Below the pieces are notes generated by a model. The model worked only from the letters and a program-made list of their open reading frames with translations. It was not told the origin of the DNA and did no database searches. A DNA stretch of 64,000 bases from assembly GCF_000953135.1 (NCBI RefSeq), contig NZ_LN614827.1, forward strand, positions 248,001 to 312,000, read 5' to 3'. A program made the position numbers and the translations under genes. The stretch's first letter is position 1, and each line of letters opens with the position of its first letter. This DNA comes from Legionella fallonii LLAP-10 (lineage in GTDB: Bacteria; Pseudomonadota; Gammaproteobacteria; Legionellales; Legionellaceae). Positions 43,562 through 53,589 of the stretch are shown in pieces.

Positions 43562-45502
43562 ATGTCTATGTTATCAACAACACAAAAGAATATTCTTGAG
43601 GAAAGCAAACGTCTCTTACCCAATATAGAAATTAACACTGGTAGAGCCTTACAACCGTTATTGGTCGGTTTTAGAGGAAAAAAAGGAAAAGCAATAGCAG
43701 CAGTATATCCTGAGTCCGTGACCGATGTTTATAAATTAATAAGTTTATATAGACAGATGAATGTTGGTTATCTTCTGCAAGGAGCTAATACCGCCTTAAA
43801 AGGGCAGGGAACACCTAATGGTGAAGAGCGTGACGTAGTTATTATTAAGACACTGAAATTAAAGAAGATTAAAATTCTCGATATTCCGCAACAGCAAGAA
43901 TATAAAATACTTCTTGTGCAACCTGGTGTAGCTTTAAAGGACGCAGAAATTGAACTCAACAAAATTAACTTTAGTCTTCCCCATAAAACAGGCTCGCATG
44001 ATCTCGGAAATACTTTTGGAGCAAGCTGCGCTAATGCCTGTGGTGGGGTTGAGGTTAATAATAGAGATGGTCGCCCATCTCTAACTCATACAGGTAATAT
44101 GGGCGTTGTGGCAATTAGTTCTGAGGGAGCAATCTATAATGGCTTTATTCGATCTAGTGCTATGACGTCTGGTGAAGATTTATTACAGCGTATCGATAAT
44201 AATGAAATAACAATCGACGACATCGAACTTCCTTGTCTCAACGAGATTGATGAGTTTCTAAAAAAACTTTTCTTTGAAAAAAGCTATCCCATAAGGAATC
44301 ATCGGGGGGATCTTATTTTTCCTGGCGATGGGGGTGAGGGCTCCCAAGCGGTTGTTTATCAGATGTATCTTGTCCATAAAAAGCCAGAAATAACTCAGAC
44401 TTATGTATTATTGTTTCATGCTAAAGATAAAAAAGAACAATTTTATAAAGAGGTTCTCTTTGCCGAAGGGCCAGATCATCCTAATTCCTTACCCATTTTA
44501 TGCGAATCGATGAATGCCCTAATAGTCAATGAAATAGTAAATAACGGCGTGTGCTTTATTATGGCGGCTCTTCTGGCCAGTAGCTATAGATGGGTACCCA
44601 AACATATTACTCAACTCATGCGTTTACGTAACGCTCTTATTCGCTTCGCACCTACCCTTTATATTAACCTGGAATCCTGGATAGGAAGGTATTTTTCCCG
44701 GTTCCTCATTCCACCAAAAATTAGAAACACGAGTTATGAGGAACTGGTCATAGTGCAAGTAGCGGATTATCAGCAAGGTCAAACAAACATTGTTCATTTT
44801 ACAGAAAAACTAAATCATTTTTACGATAAGAATACTGAGATAATGCAGATCATTAAAATAAAGCCCCACTCTTTTAATGAGCGTATGATAATTCAAATGC
44901 GAACAATCTCCGCCGCCACAACTTTGTCACTCTCACTAAAAGAAAAAGCGACTCTATTTCCTTTTGATGACGCCTTGATGCCGGGCACGATGACCCACGA
45001 ATACACCACCTTATTACGTCAGAGAATAGAAAAAAATCTTGCGGTTAAGCTATCAGGCCCTTTTTTATATGGACATGATTTAAAGCAAATTAGCCATAAT
45101 GAATGGTTGGTATTCGGTGCTCTCACAGAAGAGCAAGAAAAAGAAATTTATCGTATTCAATTGCAAACCGTAAAAGAGGTCGGCGGATTTGCTCATGCAG
45201 AGCATGGGGTCGGCGATCATGCCGACACCGATCTGGATGATAATGAGCTCATCAAATTAGTAGCTCACCGATTGCTCAATGACGTAGCTGGACTAGCAAA
45301 TCCAGGAGGGGGGGCGGAAAGAGCATTTCGAAAGGCGTGCAAAAATCCTCAGCTTTTTAAAGAAGGCGTAGCCATGGCAGCAGCAGTACTAAAACAAGAG
45401 TCTGACAAGGGCACCTTGTGGTCATGGGAGGGTAAAACGGATCCTCTATTAATCAATAAGCTGCAACAGAATATCTCCGCTTTCTCTAAAACGACGGCGT
45501 AG
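43562..45502 (+). CDS. dld: Quinone-dependent D-lactate dehydrogenase
   Basis: 646 residues, longer than the 571-residue E. coli enzyme. FAD-binding PCMH domain: LLQGANTALKGQGTPNG, VVIIKTLKL, HKTGSHDLGNTFGASCANACGG. The middle GEDLLQRIDN and DGGEGSQAVVYQ segments and the C-terminal FAHAEHGVGDHADTD also follow Dld. It oxidises D-lactate at the inner membrane and passes electrons to quinone. The start is ATG 43562 or the ATG two codons later. Confidence 0.85.
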   Translation: MSMLSTTQKNILEESKRLLPNIEINTGRALQPLLVGFRGKKGKAIAAVYPESVTDVYKLISLYRQMNVGYLLQGANTALKGQGTPNGEERDVVIIKTLKLKKIKILDIPQQQEYKILLVQPGVALKDAEIELNKINFSLPHKTGSHDLGNTFGASCANACGGVEVNNRDGRPSLTHTGNMGVVAISSEGAIYNGFIRSSAMTSGEDLLQRIDNNEITIDDIELPCLNEIDEFLKKLFFEKSYPIRNHRGDLIFPGDGGEGSQAVVYQMYLVHKKPEITQTYVLLFHAKDKKEQFYKEVLFAEGPDHPNSLPILCESMNALIVNEIVNNGVCFIMAALLASSYRWVPKHITQLMRLRNALIRFAPTLYINLESWIGRYFSRFLIPPKIRNTSYEELVIVQVADYQQGQTNIVHFTEKLNHFYDKNTEIMQIIKIKPHSFNERMIIQMRTISAATTLSLSLKEKATLFPFDDALMPGTMTHEYTTLLRQRIEKNLAVKLSGPFLYGHDLKQISHNEWLVFGALTEEQEKEIYRIQLQTVKEVGGFAHAEHGVGDHADTDLDDNELIKLVAHRLLNDVAGLANPGGGAERAFRKACKNPQLFKEGVAMAAAVLKQESDKGTLWSWEGKTDPLLINKLQQNISAFSKTTA

Positions 45503-45601
45503 CTAAAAGCCCTAGGTCGGGACGATCTATCACTTCCCATTTTTATTACTTAGCTAAAATAATAAAAACTAAGAGATTATATAAGATTTTTAAGATACAA
45601 G

Positions 45602-45675
45602 GTCGGGCAACAAATTGCCCGACAAAACATCGTCGCCCCAACCCCCATCTGAAAAAATCACCGACACATGCCCTA
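45602..45675. repeat. Dispersed palindromic repeat, copy 3
   Basis: GTCGGGCAACAAATTGCCCGAC, identical to the copy at 16972, followed by AAAACATCGTCGCCC and ATCTGAAAAAATCACCGAC in the same order. It lies between the 3' ends of convergent genes. Confidence 0.75.
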
Positions 45676-45736
45676 TTACGTGATGTTTTCCTAGGCGAAT
45701 GTCGCTATGAATACTAGAAACCAGCGACCTACCTTT

Positions 45737-46552
45737 TTAACCAGGTCTCGGGTTATACGAGTTAGTATCGTTCATAATTGGACTCAAGACGTCAAAAAAC
45801 CAAGCAATGGCAATCATGCCAATGGTCACTACCGCAACGAGGTAATAAGGTAATTTTGATTGCTTGGTATACATATCGCATAAATCGTCATAGATGCTGG
45901 TCATCGTTGAATAGACCTCTGTGCATTGTTTCTGGATCTCGTCAGCTTCATCCTCTTCTAGTTCTATCGTATCCATTTGTTTCATCATGTCATTGTAAAC
46001 ATTGAGTGATGAACCACCCCCGCTAACTATAGACGAAAAATCATATTGGTGAGTCGATATTTGATAATTGGTTAACGCGTTACTAGGCTCAATGTATCTT
46101 TTGATAATAGCATTGCCACCATGCATAAAACCGGCAACATGCATTAAAAAATGCGCAAGCAATGCTTTCGGAGGTAATTGCTTGATGTCACTAAGGTATT
46201 TTTGAGTAGCAGGGGCTATCTGATGGTCTTTAATTTCATCAACATTAACGTCTAATTGTTCTAAGTCAGCCCGTATCCCTGAAGTACGCCATAACTGCTC
46301 AATATAAGTTAAAGCAAAAAACGCACTAATTGGGGTTTTATCTTCCAATCCCTTTAATTGTGTCTCTATAGCTTTGATGATCACAAAGTGTTGGATCAAA
46401 CGAGCGACATATAAATCTTCGGGGATTTTTTTATTCTTAAAAAGATGTTCTGTTTTAAAGCGATGAAACTCAGCTTTTTCATGCTCATCGGTACGTTTAC
46501 CATATTTGCCACCTTGATATGTAGCGGCTAATAGGGCTTGGCTAAAAAGCAT
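45737..46552 (-). CDS. Tail-anchored heme-oxygenase-like protein
   Basis: 271 residues from the ATG at 46552, which has GGAG eight bases upstream. RTDEHEKAEFHRF places His24 where human HO-1 has the proximal heme ligand His25. LLAHFLMHVAGFMHGGNAIIKRY lines up with the distal helix LLAHAYTRYLGDLSGGQ: G141, G145 and G146 match, but Asp140 of HO-1, needed for O2 activation, is Phe here. Residues 236-256 form one membrane helix near the C-terminus, as in eukaryotic HO. Bacterial HemO/HmuO lack such an anchor. It may bind heme without degrading it normally. Stand-alone gene. Confidence 0.7.
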   Translation of the reverse strand: MLFSQALLAATYQGGKYGKRTDEHEKAEFHRFKTEHLFKNKKIPEDLYVARLIQHFVIIKAIETQLKGLEDKTPISAFFALTYIEQLWRTSGIRADLEQLDVNVDEIKDHQIAPATQKYLSDIKQLPPKALLAHFLMHVAGFMHGGNAIIKRYIEPSNALTNYQISTHQYDFSSIVSGGGSSLNVYNDMMKQMDTIELEEDEADEIQKQCTEVYSTMTSIYDDLCDMYTKQSKLPYYLVAVVTIGMIAIAWFFDVLSPIMNDTNSYNPRPG

Positions 46553-46875
46553 AAGGTATACTCCTTCCATAGAACAAGCACCAATACTATAACGAGGAAT
46601 ATCCGTGCTTGGGTGTAATTAATAATGATGCCCAATAATAAGTCAACTCTGTGTCTTTGGCAATTATAAATTGAAACAAGCTGGGGTTATGCGAGCGGTC
46701 TATTTTGTCGCGTTTATTAGTGAAAAGAACGGGCACTAAGTATTATGTATTATGTAAAAATATATGGAAAATAAAAAGAAATTTGCTGTGATTATTGTTC
46801 ATTGTGTGTGACTATCTTGGCATCTAGGGTAGATTTAATTAACTCTAACCAGAGAGCTAAGAATATAGGAAAAGG

Positions 46876-49281
46876 ATGAGTAATTTGATGCGATGCAAAA
46901 GTATTTATAGTGCTATTTTTCTAATTAGTCTTTCGATCTTAATGGTGGAAATCACCTTAACGAAAATATTCTCGGTAACGCTATGGTACCATTTTTCGTA
47001 TTTTACGGTATCACTGGCTCTTTTTGGCGTAGGGTTTGGTGGATTATTGGTCTATCATTTTCAAGAGCACTTTAAAGTTTTGGTGCATGAAAATTTATAT
47101 TTTCTCAGTATGGCGCAAGGGCTGAGTATTATTTTGGGATTAAAGGCTGCGTTGTCTTATGGACTACCCAATTTTTTAGATACGTCACATATCATTAGTT
47201 TTTTATTGTTTTATTTGTTTTGCACGGCGCCTTTTATTTTGGGCAGCATGATTTTATCTATATTATTTCTGAATTGGCCCAATCGATCAGGGATGATTTA
47301 TGGTGCTGATTTGTTGGGGGCCGCTGCAGGGTGTATTGCCTGTATTATTGCCATCAGCTATTTGACTGCGCCACAGGTGATTCTAGTTGCAAGTCTCGCA
47401 TGTACTGTTGCTGCATTATTATTTGGTTTACCGCGAGTTAAAATAGTTCCCTTTCTCCTCTTATTCATTACTTTAATTTTATTGTTCTTCAGCGATTCTG
47501 CTTTTAAAGTAAATCAGCCTAAAAATTATTATAGTGAAGACAATACAGTTCTTTTTCAAAAGTGGTCCCCGCTGTCCAGAATTACAGTATATCCGCAGTT
47601 TCTGTATGGCGGAGCAAATAATACCAATCCTTTTGGTTGGGGGATGAGTGACACCTATAAAACGACTCATCAATATAAAACACTGTGGATTGAGCAGGAT
47701 GCCAGTGCTGGGACACCTATTGTTCCTTTTGACGGCGATTATGCAAAAGTTGATTTTTTAAAATACGACATTACTGCCCTTCCTTATTATTTGAAGCGCG
47801 ATGCAAACGTATTTATTTTAGGAGTAGGCGGTGGTCGTGATGTATTAACCGCATTAATTTTTAATAATAAACAAATTACTGGTGTTGATATTCATCCTGT
47901 CATTGTGGATTTAATCAAAAATAGATATGCCCAATTTACCGGTAACATTTACAATAATAAGTACGTGAATATTGTAGTAGCTGAAGGTCGAAGTTTCCTG
48001 GCTAGAAGCCATTCTCATTTTGACATCATACAGATTCCTCTAATTGACAGCTGGGCAGCGACCGTTGCCGGAGCATTTGCGATGACGGAAAACAGCTTAT
48101 ATACCAAAGAAGCATTTTTAAATTACATCAATCACTTATCACCATCAGGTATTCTCAGTGTCTCGCGATTTTATTTCACTCCTGATAATCAAACGATTAA
48201 AGTGGCTATTCTTGCGCGAGTTGCTCTGGAACAAATAGGAGTTAAAAATATAGAAAATAATATTGTTGTTATTAAAAATAGTAGCGTAAAGAAAAGAAAT
48301 ACTGTAGCGACTGTTTTGGTCAAGCGAGAGCCGTTTACCGACAGTGAACTAAAGCAAATTCAACAGTTAGCTGATAGCTTACATTTTGGTATGGTCTATA
48401 TTCCTCACGGAATGCACAATGAATCTTTATTTGAAAATGCATTGACGACGAATAACTTAAACCAATTACTTGACAACTATTATTATGACATTCGCCCTAA
48501 TAGCGATAATAGGCCATTTTTCTTTCAAATGTTCTATTTCTCCAAAGTTATGGATATCTTAAATGGCAAAGAAATTACAGGGCAAGTATTTAATTTTTAT
48601 GGGGTTTTTGTTCTTTTCTTTCTTTTGATCACTTCTACTGTTTTAGTTCTCTTATTTTATATTGTTCCCTCGTGCTTTTCAAAAAATAAAGGTCAATTGT
48701 CCATTTCCTGGGGTGCTTATTTTATTTTTCTAGGCCTAGGATTTATGTTTATTGAAATTCCTTTCATACAACAAGGAGCTGTTTATTTAACAAGTCCTGT
48801 CTATGGTTTATCCATCAGTCTATGCGGGTTATTATTTTTTGGTGGTCTAGGCAGTATGACGACTGGGCGTTATGAACAGACCAGTCTAAAATATTTATTG
48901 ATTATTAGTCTTGTTGCTGTTGTGGTAATTGCCACATTACTTTCTTGTTACTTTAATTGGTTTTTACATTACACAGAAGTGCAGCCCTGGTTTTTAAAAG
49001 TATTATTTTTTATTTTAATATTAGCTCCCACTGCTTTTTTTATGGGTGTTGCACTACCTGCTGGTATTCGTTTCGCCCAAGAGCGGTTTACAAATAATAT
49101 ACCTTGGTTTTGGGCATTGAATGGGGCGTCGTCTGTTTTAGGTTCTATTATTGCAATGGCTGCGTCCATGATGTTTGGTTATAATATAGCGCTACTTCTA
49201 GCCGCATTATCCTATTTATTTGCAATTTTGTTCGGTGTGACTCAACTATTGCGCAACGAGAAAAAGGTTGTTACTCGGTGA
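46876..49281 (+). CDS. Membrane protein with spermidine-synthase-like domain
   Basis: 801 residues. About six hydrophobic helices at the N-terminus, a soluble Rossmann domain near 290-480 and about six helices at the C-terminus. The soluble part is spermidine-synthase-like: VFILGVGGGRDVLTAL, ITGVDIHPVIVDLI, VAEGRSFLARSHSHFDIIQIPL. Polyamine synthases need an Asp in DGxG-like motifs for decarboxylated SAM; here GGGRD and a DIIQIPLIDSW loop differ, so the substrate is uncertain. Proteins of this architecture are often annotated SpeE-like but their reaction is unknown. Start supported by AGGA five bases upstream. Confidence 0.8.
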   Translation: MSNLMRCKSIYSAIFLISLSILMVEITLTKIFSVTLWYHFSYFTVSLALFGVGFGGLLVYHFQEHFKVLVHENLYFLSMAQGLSIILGLKAALSYGLPNFLDTSHIISFLLFYLFCTAPFILGSMILSILFLNWPNRSGMIYGADLLGAAAGCIACIIAISYLTAPQVILVASLACTVAALLFGLPRVKIVPFLLLFITLILLFFSDSAFKVNQPKNYYSEDNTVLFQKWSPLSRITVYPQFLYGGANNTNPFGWGMSDTYKTTHQYKTLWIEQDASAGTPIVPFDGDYAKVDFLKYDITALPYYLKRDANVFILGVGGGRDVLTALIFNNKQITGVDIHPVIVDLIKNRYAQFTGNIYNNKYVNIVVAEGRSFLARSHSHFDIIQIPLIDSWAATVAGAFAMTENSLYTKEAFLNYINHLSPSGILSVSRFYFTPDNQTIKVAILARVALEQIGVKNIENNIVVIKNSSVKKRNTVATVLVKREPFTDSELKQIQQLADSLHFGMVYIPHGMHNESLFENALTTNNLNQLLDNYYYDIRPNSDNRPFFFQMFYFSKVMDILNGKEITGQVFNFYGVFVLFFLLITSTVLVLLFYIVPSCFSKNKGQLSISWGAYFIFLGLGFMFIEIPFIQQGAVYLTSPVYGLSISLCGLLFFGGLGSMTTGRYEQTSLKYLLIISLVAVVVIATLLSCYFNWFLHYTEVQPWFLKVLFFILILAPTAFFMGVALPAGIRFAQERFTNNIPWFWALNGASSVLGSIIAMAASMMFGYNIALLLAALSYLFAILFGVTQLLRNEKKVVTR

Positions 49282-50481
49282 CTAGATAAGACTCAAGATC
49301 ACTGGTCGACTGAGTGCAACGAGAGTTAGAATTCCTAATACAGCGTATCGATTGAGGTAATATAGGATCCCCTTACGCTCACTGGACCTTTGTCGCAACT
49401 CTTTTGCAGAAGAGAATGGTTGCGTCGCTGCAGTGCGTGAATCTTCCTGTTTCGTGTACACTCCTGTTTGACGCCCCGTGCCTCCTCGTCCTTCTCTCTC
49501 TGTCGCGAGTTTCGAAAGAGGTATAACCTCCTGGTTGACCCAGCATTTAAGAGCAGCACAGACTGGCAAATAAAGAAGAATGACGATCTCACCAAATATT
49601 CGCGCCTCAGGGAAATTGCCAATTAGCAATAAACCTAAAAAATAAAATAAGGCAAGATAGCGAATGGGTCTGTATTTCGCAGGAATATAATCATAAAAGG
49701 CAAACCATAATAATGGCAGTCCTGCTAAACAGTACACAAATAAAAAAATATGTTGCATGTTTAAAAGCCAATAGAGATTGATTTCGAAATAAGTATATTC
49801 TGATGCTTGGTAATACCATTCGACAAGACCACCAGGTAAGTTCCTTGTCCAAAAGAGCACCAAGCCTCTAGTGATCATATAAGCTAGCAGGGCAAAAGAA
49901 AAAGGTTTCAGCACTTGTTTTAGCTGTGACCAATGCACCAAGGGGATAAGAAGTACTAACAAAATACTGCTTTCCCTATTTAACGTAGCTAATGCGATGA
50001 AACAGGTTAAGAGAAGCCATTGAGCACGTAAACACAGCAAGAATCCAGCCGTCATAAAAAAGAGTGAGGCGCTGTCATAAGGATAGTAATACGGAGCGGG
50101 GTAGTTTTTTGCTAAGCCATAATTAATGGCCGTTTCTAGGGGTAATAGTAATAAAAAAAGCCAACTAAGGCAGGTGGCACATCGTGGAGAAAACTCTTGT
50201 TGCAATAACTGTTTCATCGCAGCATACAATAGACCAACAAAAATAAGCTCTACAAGAAAAAACAAATTAGGAATATCCATAGGAAGAAAAGCATGTAAAC
50301 CGCGAACCAATGCAGGGACTAAGAGTCTTTGACCAAAAGGGAGCCGTGCAGAAAAATCTACTAATTGATCCAGCACTACGTCGGCATAAATAAACGTTAA
50401 TTTTAGGTGCATATAAACGTAGCTAAATAGTAATAGGCACGTTAAGAAATAGGTCTTATAACGGAATAAATCCTGACTCAT
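49282..50481 (-). CDS. Polytopic membrane protein with polar insertion
   Basis: 399 residues with about eight to nine hydrophobic helices and no recognised catalytic motif; the N-terminal half (PFGQRLLVPALVRGLHAFLP) recalls membrane glycosyltransferase-like proteins of unknown function. Between the last two helices, residues about 325-375 are polar and basic (GRGGTGRQTGVYTKQEDSR, ELRQRSSERKG) and the DNA there (about 49350-49510) is richer in GC, like an in-frame insertion. Its stop codon directly abuts that of the spermidine-synthase-like gene. AGGA is seven bases before the ATG. Confidence 0.65.
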   Translation of the reverse strand: MSQDLFRYKTYFLTCLLLFSYVYMHLKLTFIYADVVLDQLVDFSARLPFGQRLLVPALVRGLHAFLPMDIPNLFFLVELIFVGLLYAAMKQLLQQEFSPRCATCLSWLFLLLLPLETAINYGLAKNYPAPYYYPYDSASLFFMTAGFLLCLRAQWLLLTCFIALATLNRESSILLVLLIPLVHWSQLKQVLKPFSFALLAYMITRGLVLFWTRNLPGGLVEWYYQASEYTYFEINLYWLLNMQHIFLFVYCLAGLPLLWFAFYDYIPAKYRPIRYLALFYFLGLLLIGNFPEARIFGEIVILLYLPVCAALKCWVNQEVIPLSKLATEREGRGGTGRQTGVYTKQEDSRTAATQPFSSAKELRQRSSERKGILYYLNRYAVLGILTLVALSRPVILSLI

Positions 50482-50764
50482 GGCACATTCCTTTGATTAA
50501 AAATAATGTTCTTTATTTCTTTTTGATTAATATAACTATTTTATCATTTTAAGTGGAGTAAAAAGATGAGTCCATCAAGATTTAGTAGCGACTATTGGTA
50601 CTAGTTACTCTCCCTCGATGGAGAGGAAATAAGAGGCTGAATAATATTCAGATGGCACAAACAGTTCCCTCGCCTGCGTGAGATATTTTGATTAGAACCA
50701 AATACTCAATCACGGGAGAGGGCCTAGACGGATATTTCATTCTTAGCCTGAGGGCTATACCAGA

Positions 50765-53488
50765 TCAACCAAATCGGCATGCTTTTTCTTCTGTTGCTAC
50801 TTCAGGAGTATAAGGGGCAAGATGTTCTTGGGGAGCGAATAAATTGACCACCTTAGAACTCACTGGAATAGATTCTGCTGCACTGGTTAATTTTTCCTCT
50901 GGTTGAGGAGTATGACCAAGAGCATTCAACATTTTTGCAGTTGTATTTCCTGGGGTTTCTTCAGCTAATACCTCATGGTTAGTATTTGCTGCAGCAGTAA
51001 CAACCTCCTGTTGTTTAAAACGATATAAATTCGCTAAAACAATAGTCGACTCAAGCACCATCAGAGCAACACCTAGTGCGGGATTAAGAGCAAAACCTAA
51101 TGCGACAAACAATCCTGCTGCAACTAAAGTAACCAAAGAGTTATAGCTTAAACTTACGAATAAATTTTGGAAGATATTGCTTTTAGTTTTCTCAGCAACA
51201 TCAAATGCTGTAGCAATAGGAAATAACAATCCTTCCTGCACTACTATACCTGCGTGTTGTTCGGTAACATCATCACCAATACTTGATCGCACGGCAACAC
51301 CAACATCTGCATAGGCAATTGCGGTAACATCATTGGCAGCATCACCGACCATGGCCACTTTATAGCCTTGGCGTCTTAGCTTCTCAATATAACTTGTTTT
51401 AGAAACTTCACCTTCTTTGGTAACCGCACCTACCGTGTTGGCACAAATGTTTTCTTCGTCAATACCTAATGATGCGGCATATTTTTCTGCCGTAGCTTTA
51501 TCTGCACCGGTGCAAAGATGTATTTTTTTACCCTGGCGCTTTAACTGGTCGATTGTTGCTTTGGCATCTTTACGTAAAGGATCGTTTAAAGCAATTTGGC
51601 CTATGATTTCTTTTTTATACACAATATAAATGGAACCATTTTCAGGATTATCATAAGGCTCATTGATTTCTGCCATTCCATTGGCTAACAGCATATCTTT
51701 ATTGCCTATCATAAATCGCTCGCCATTAATCAAAGCGCTTATCCCAGAGTGATGGCTTTTATCAATAGCCGTTATTTCTAAAGGATGATTGGAGGTAGTG
51801 TTCTGAGCTTCTGCATGCGACTTAATAATTTGGGCTACGGGGTGATCTGATTGAGATTCTAATAACGCCACATGTTGCCATAGCTTTTTATCTTGCCAAA
51901 ACTGTTTATTTGCAGTATGCAATGCATTAACCTCAATATTTCCTTGCGTTAGCGTGCCGTTTAAATCAAAAACAATGATGTCAATATCTGCTGCTGCTTG
52001 TAGTGCCTTTCCATTTTTAAAATGAATCCCTTCATCAGATGCTTTTTTCATCCCAATTCTAACTGCCATAGGAGTAATCAAACTCAGGGCACAAGGACAA
52101 GCACTGACCAAAACAGAAACCACACATTGAATAGCCAAGGCAGGGGTGAACACTACGCCGATAACAAGACCTGATATAAGTGCTATAGAGAGCAATCCAG
52201 GGATAAAGTATTTCAATACAGTGTCAGCAAAAACCTCAACAGGTGCTTTTTCATCATTAGCTTTTTCAATGTTTTTGGCGATCAATGAGAGATAAGAGTT
52301 TTGATAGGTTTTAGTAACACGCATTTCCAACGAGGGGATATGATCTGCTAAGCGCATGCCTGCTTTAACTGCGTCGCCGGGCTTAAACTCTTTGAGATAG
52401 GGCGAGCCATCGACGCGCGTAGTATAAATAAGTGCTTTTTGAGTTAATACCCCATCGACAGGAATAACATTTCCTTTTTTCACTACAATGATATCGTTAG
52501 GAATTAATGTTTTGACAGAGATTTTCTTATCAGGATTACCTTTCAGTAATACTCGTTGGGGCGCACAGTCACGTATATCTAATTTATTTTTAATTTCATC
52601 TTTTAAAGTATGTTCAATGCCTTCACCTAAATGCCAAAAGCCTAAAACTAGAGGCGCGGCCTCAAACATCATGGGTAATCCAGGAACAAAAAGGCTAACG
52701 ATAGAGACAACGACAATAGTCACCGTACTAATTGCGTATAAGGTTGAGGTATTCCACTTGTCTTTAAGTAAGGCATCTAAGGCTGATTGATAAACATTAT
52801 ATCCCAAATACAGGGTCATCAAAGAAGTAAGTGCTGTGATGACATAATAAGCAATAACAGGAATATTAAAACTGGCAATAGAAAGGATCAGTAAGCCTGC
52901 TCCCCAAATTAGTCCTAATGTGGCTTTAAGCCAATGATTATCATGGCCATGATCGTGATCGTGATCGTGATCGTGATCGTGATGATGATCGTGATGATGG
53001 TCGTGATGATGGTCGTGATGATGGTCGTGATGATGGTCATGATGATGGTCGTGATGATGGTCATGATGATGGTCGTGATGATGGTCATGACCATGGCAAT
53101 CGTTATCGCAGTGGTCATGAGTGTTACCATGCTTTCTATTTTTTTTACGTTTCTTGGGGCGGTCAGGATGTGCAGGCATAGAAGCATGTGCATGTTCTTC
53201 ATGTCCCGTTTCCTCATCATCCCAAAGCGTTTCCATCTCCATTTTTTCGTCAAGCACAATCTCTTCTGCCAACAAAAGTTGGTTGACTTTGTTTTGTATG
53301 GCAGTCGCATCTTCGGAGGTACACAATAGGCTGATGCTTTTATTCGTGGTGGTCAAGTCTATGGCCACTCGTATTAATGGCAGCTCTTGGTCCTCATTTA
53401 AAATATGCTTAATTTTCTCTGCAGTTTGTTCGGGAGCGAGAAAGGGGAGAGTATCCAAAAGGCGGAATCGATAATTATAATAATACAT
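50765..53488 (-). CDS. Divergent heavy-metal P-type ATPase with His/Asp-rich N-terminal tract
   Basis: 907 residues. It keeps the P1B metal motif SACPCALSLITP, the nucleotide motif SDHPVAQII and GDAANDVTAIAYADVGVAV. The phosphorylation site reads DLNGTLT where P-type ATPases have DKTGTLT, and the actuator loop reads VDGSPYLKEF where they have TGES. The catalytic Asp is present, but the Lys and the TGES Glu are not. Residues about 125-190 are a His/Asp repeat of HHHD units for metal buffering. It lies divergent from a Zur-like gene across a Zur-box-like palindrome, so zinc is the probable metal. GGAGG precedes the ATG by six bases. Confidence 0.85.
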   Translation of the reverse strand: MYYYNYRFRLLDTLPFLAPEQTAEKIKHILNEDQELPLIRVAIDLTTTNKSISLLCTSEDATAIQNKVNQLLLAEEIVLDEKMEMETLWDDEETGHEEHAHASMPAHPDRPKKRKKNRKHGNTHDHCDNDCHGHDHHHDHHHDHHHDHHHDHHHDHHHDHHHDHHHDHHHDHDHDHDHDHGHDNHWLKATLGLIWGAGLLILSIASFNIPVIAYYVITALTSLMTLYLGYNVYQSALDALLKDKWNTSTLYAISTVTIVVVSIVSLFVPGLPMMFEAAPLVLGFWHLGEGIEHTLKDEIKNKLDIRDCAPQRVLLKGNPDKKISVKTLIPNDIIVVKKGNVIPVDGVLTQKALIYTTRVDGSPYLKEFKPGDAVKAGMRLADHIPSLEMRVTKTYQNSYLSLIAKNIEKANDEKAPVEVFADTVLKYFIPGLLSIALISGLVIGVVFTPALAIQCVVSVLVSACPCALSLITPMAVRIGMKKASDEGIHFKNGKALQAAADIDIIVFDLNGTLTQGNIEVNALHTANKQFWQDKKLWQHVALLESQSDHPVAQIIKSHAEAQNTTSNHPLEITAIDKSHHSGISALINGERFMIGNKDMLLANGMAEINEPYDNPENGSIYIVYKKEIIGQIALNDPLRKDAKATIDQLKRQGKKIHLCTGADKATAEKYAASLGIDEENICANTVGAVTKEGEVSKTSYIEKLRRQGYKVAMVGDAANDVTAIAYADVGVAVRSSIGDDVTEQHAGIVVQEGLLFPIATAFDVAEKTKSNIFQNLFVSLSYNSLVTLVAAGLFVALGFALNPALGVALMVLESTIVLANLYRFKQQEVVTAAANTNHEVLAEETPGNTTAKMLNALGHTPQPEEKLTSAAESIPVSSKVVNLFAPQEHLAPYTPEVATEEKACRFG
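52943..53096. repeat. 12-bp tandem repeat coding for the His/Asp tract
   Basis: On the plus strand the unit is GATGATGGTCGT/CAT repeated about nine times after a run of GATCGT units. On the minus strand it encodes HHHD and HD units in the ATPase N-terminus. Such a tract can change length by slippage without breaking frame. Confidence 0.85.
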
Positions 53489-53589
53489 TGGTTTCCTCCA
53501 TTATAAAGGACTGTATAGGCGTTAAAGAGGGCTAGTAGAATGAACGATCTGACCTATAACGCTACAGAGCATGCTATGGCTTTTAAAAG

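Noticed and set aside
52943..53096. Possible CRISPR-like array
   Set aside because: The units are contiguous 12-bp repeats with no spacers and they code for HHHD in a real gene.
52934..53329. Met/Val-rich ORFs antisense to the ATPase His tract
   Set aside because: They are the direct reading of the 12-bp repeat in other frames; amino-acid composition is artificial and there is no ribosome binding site.
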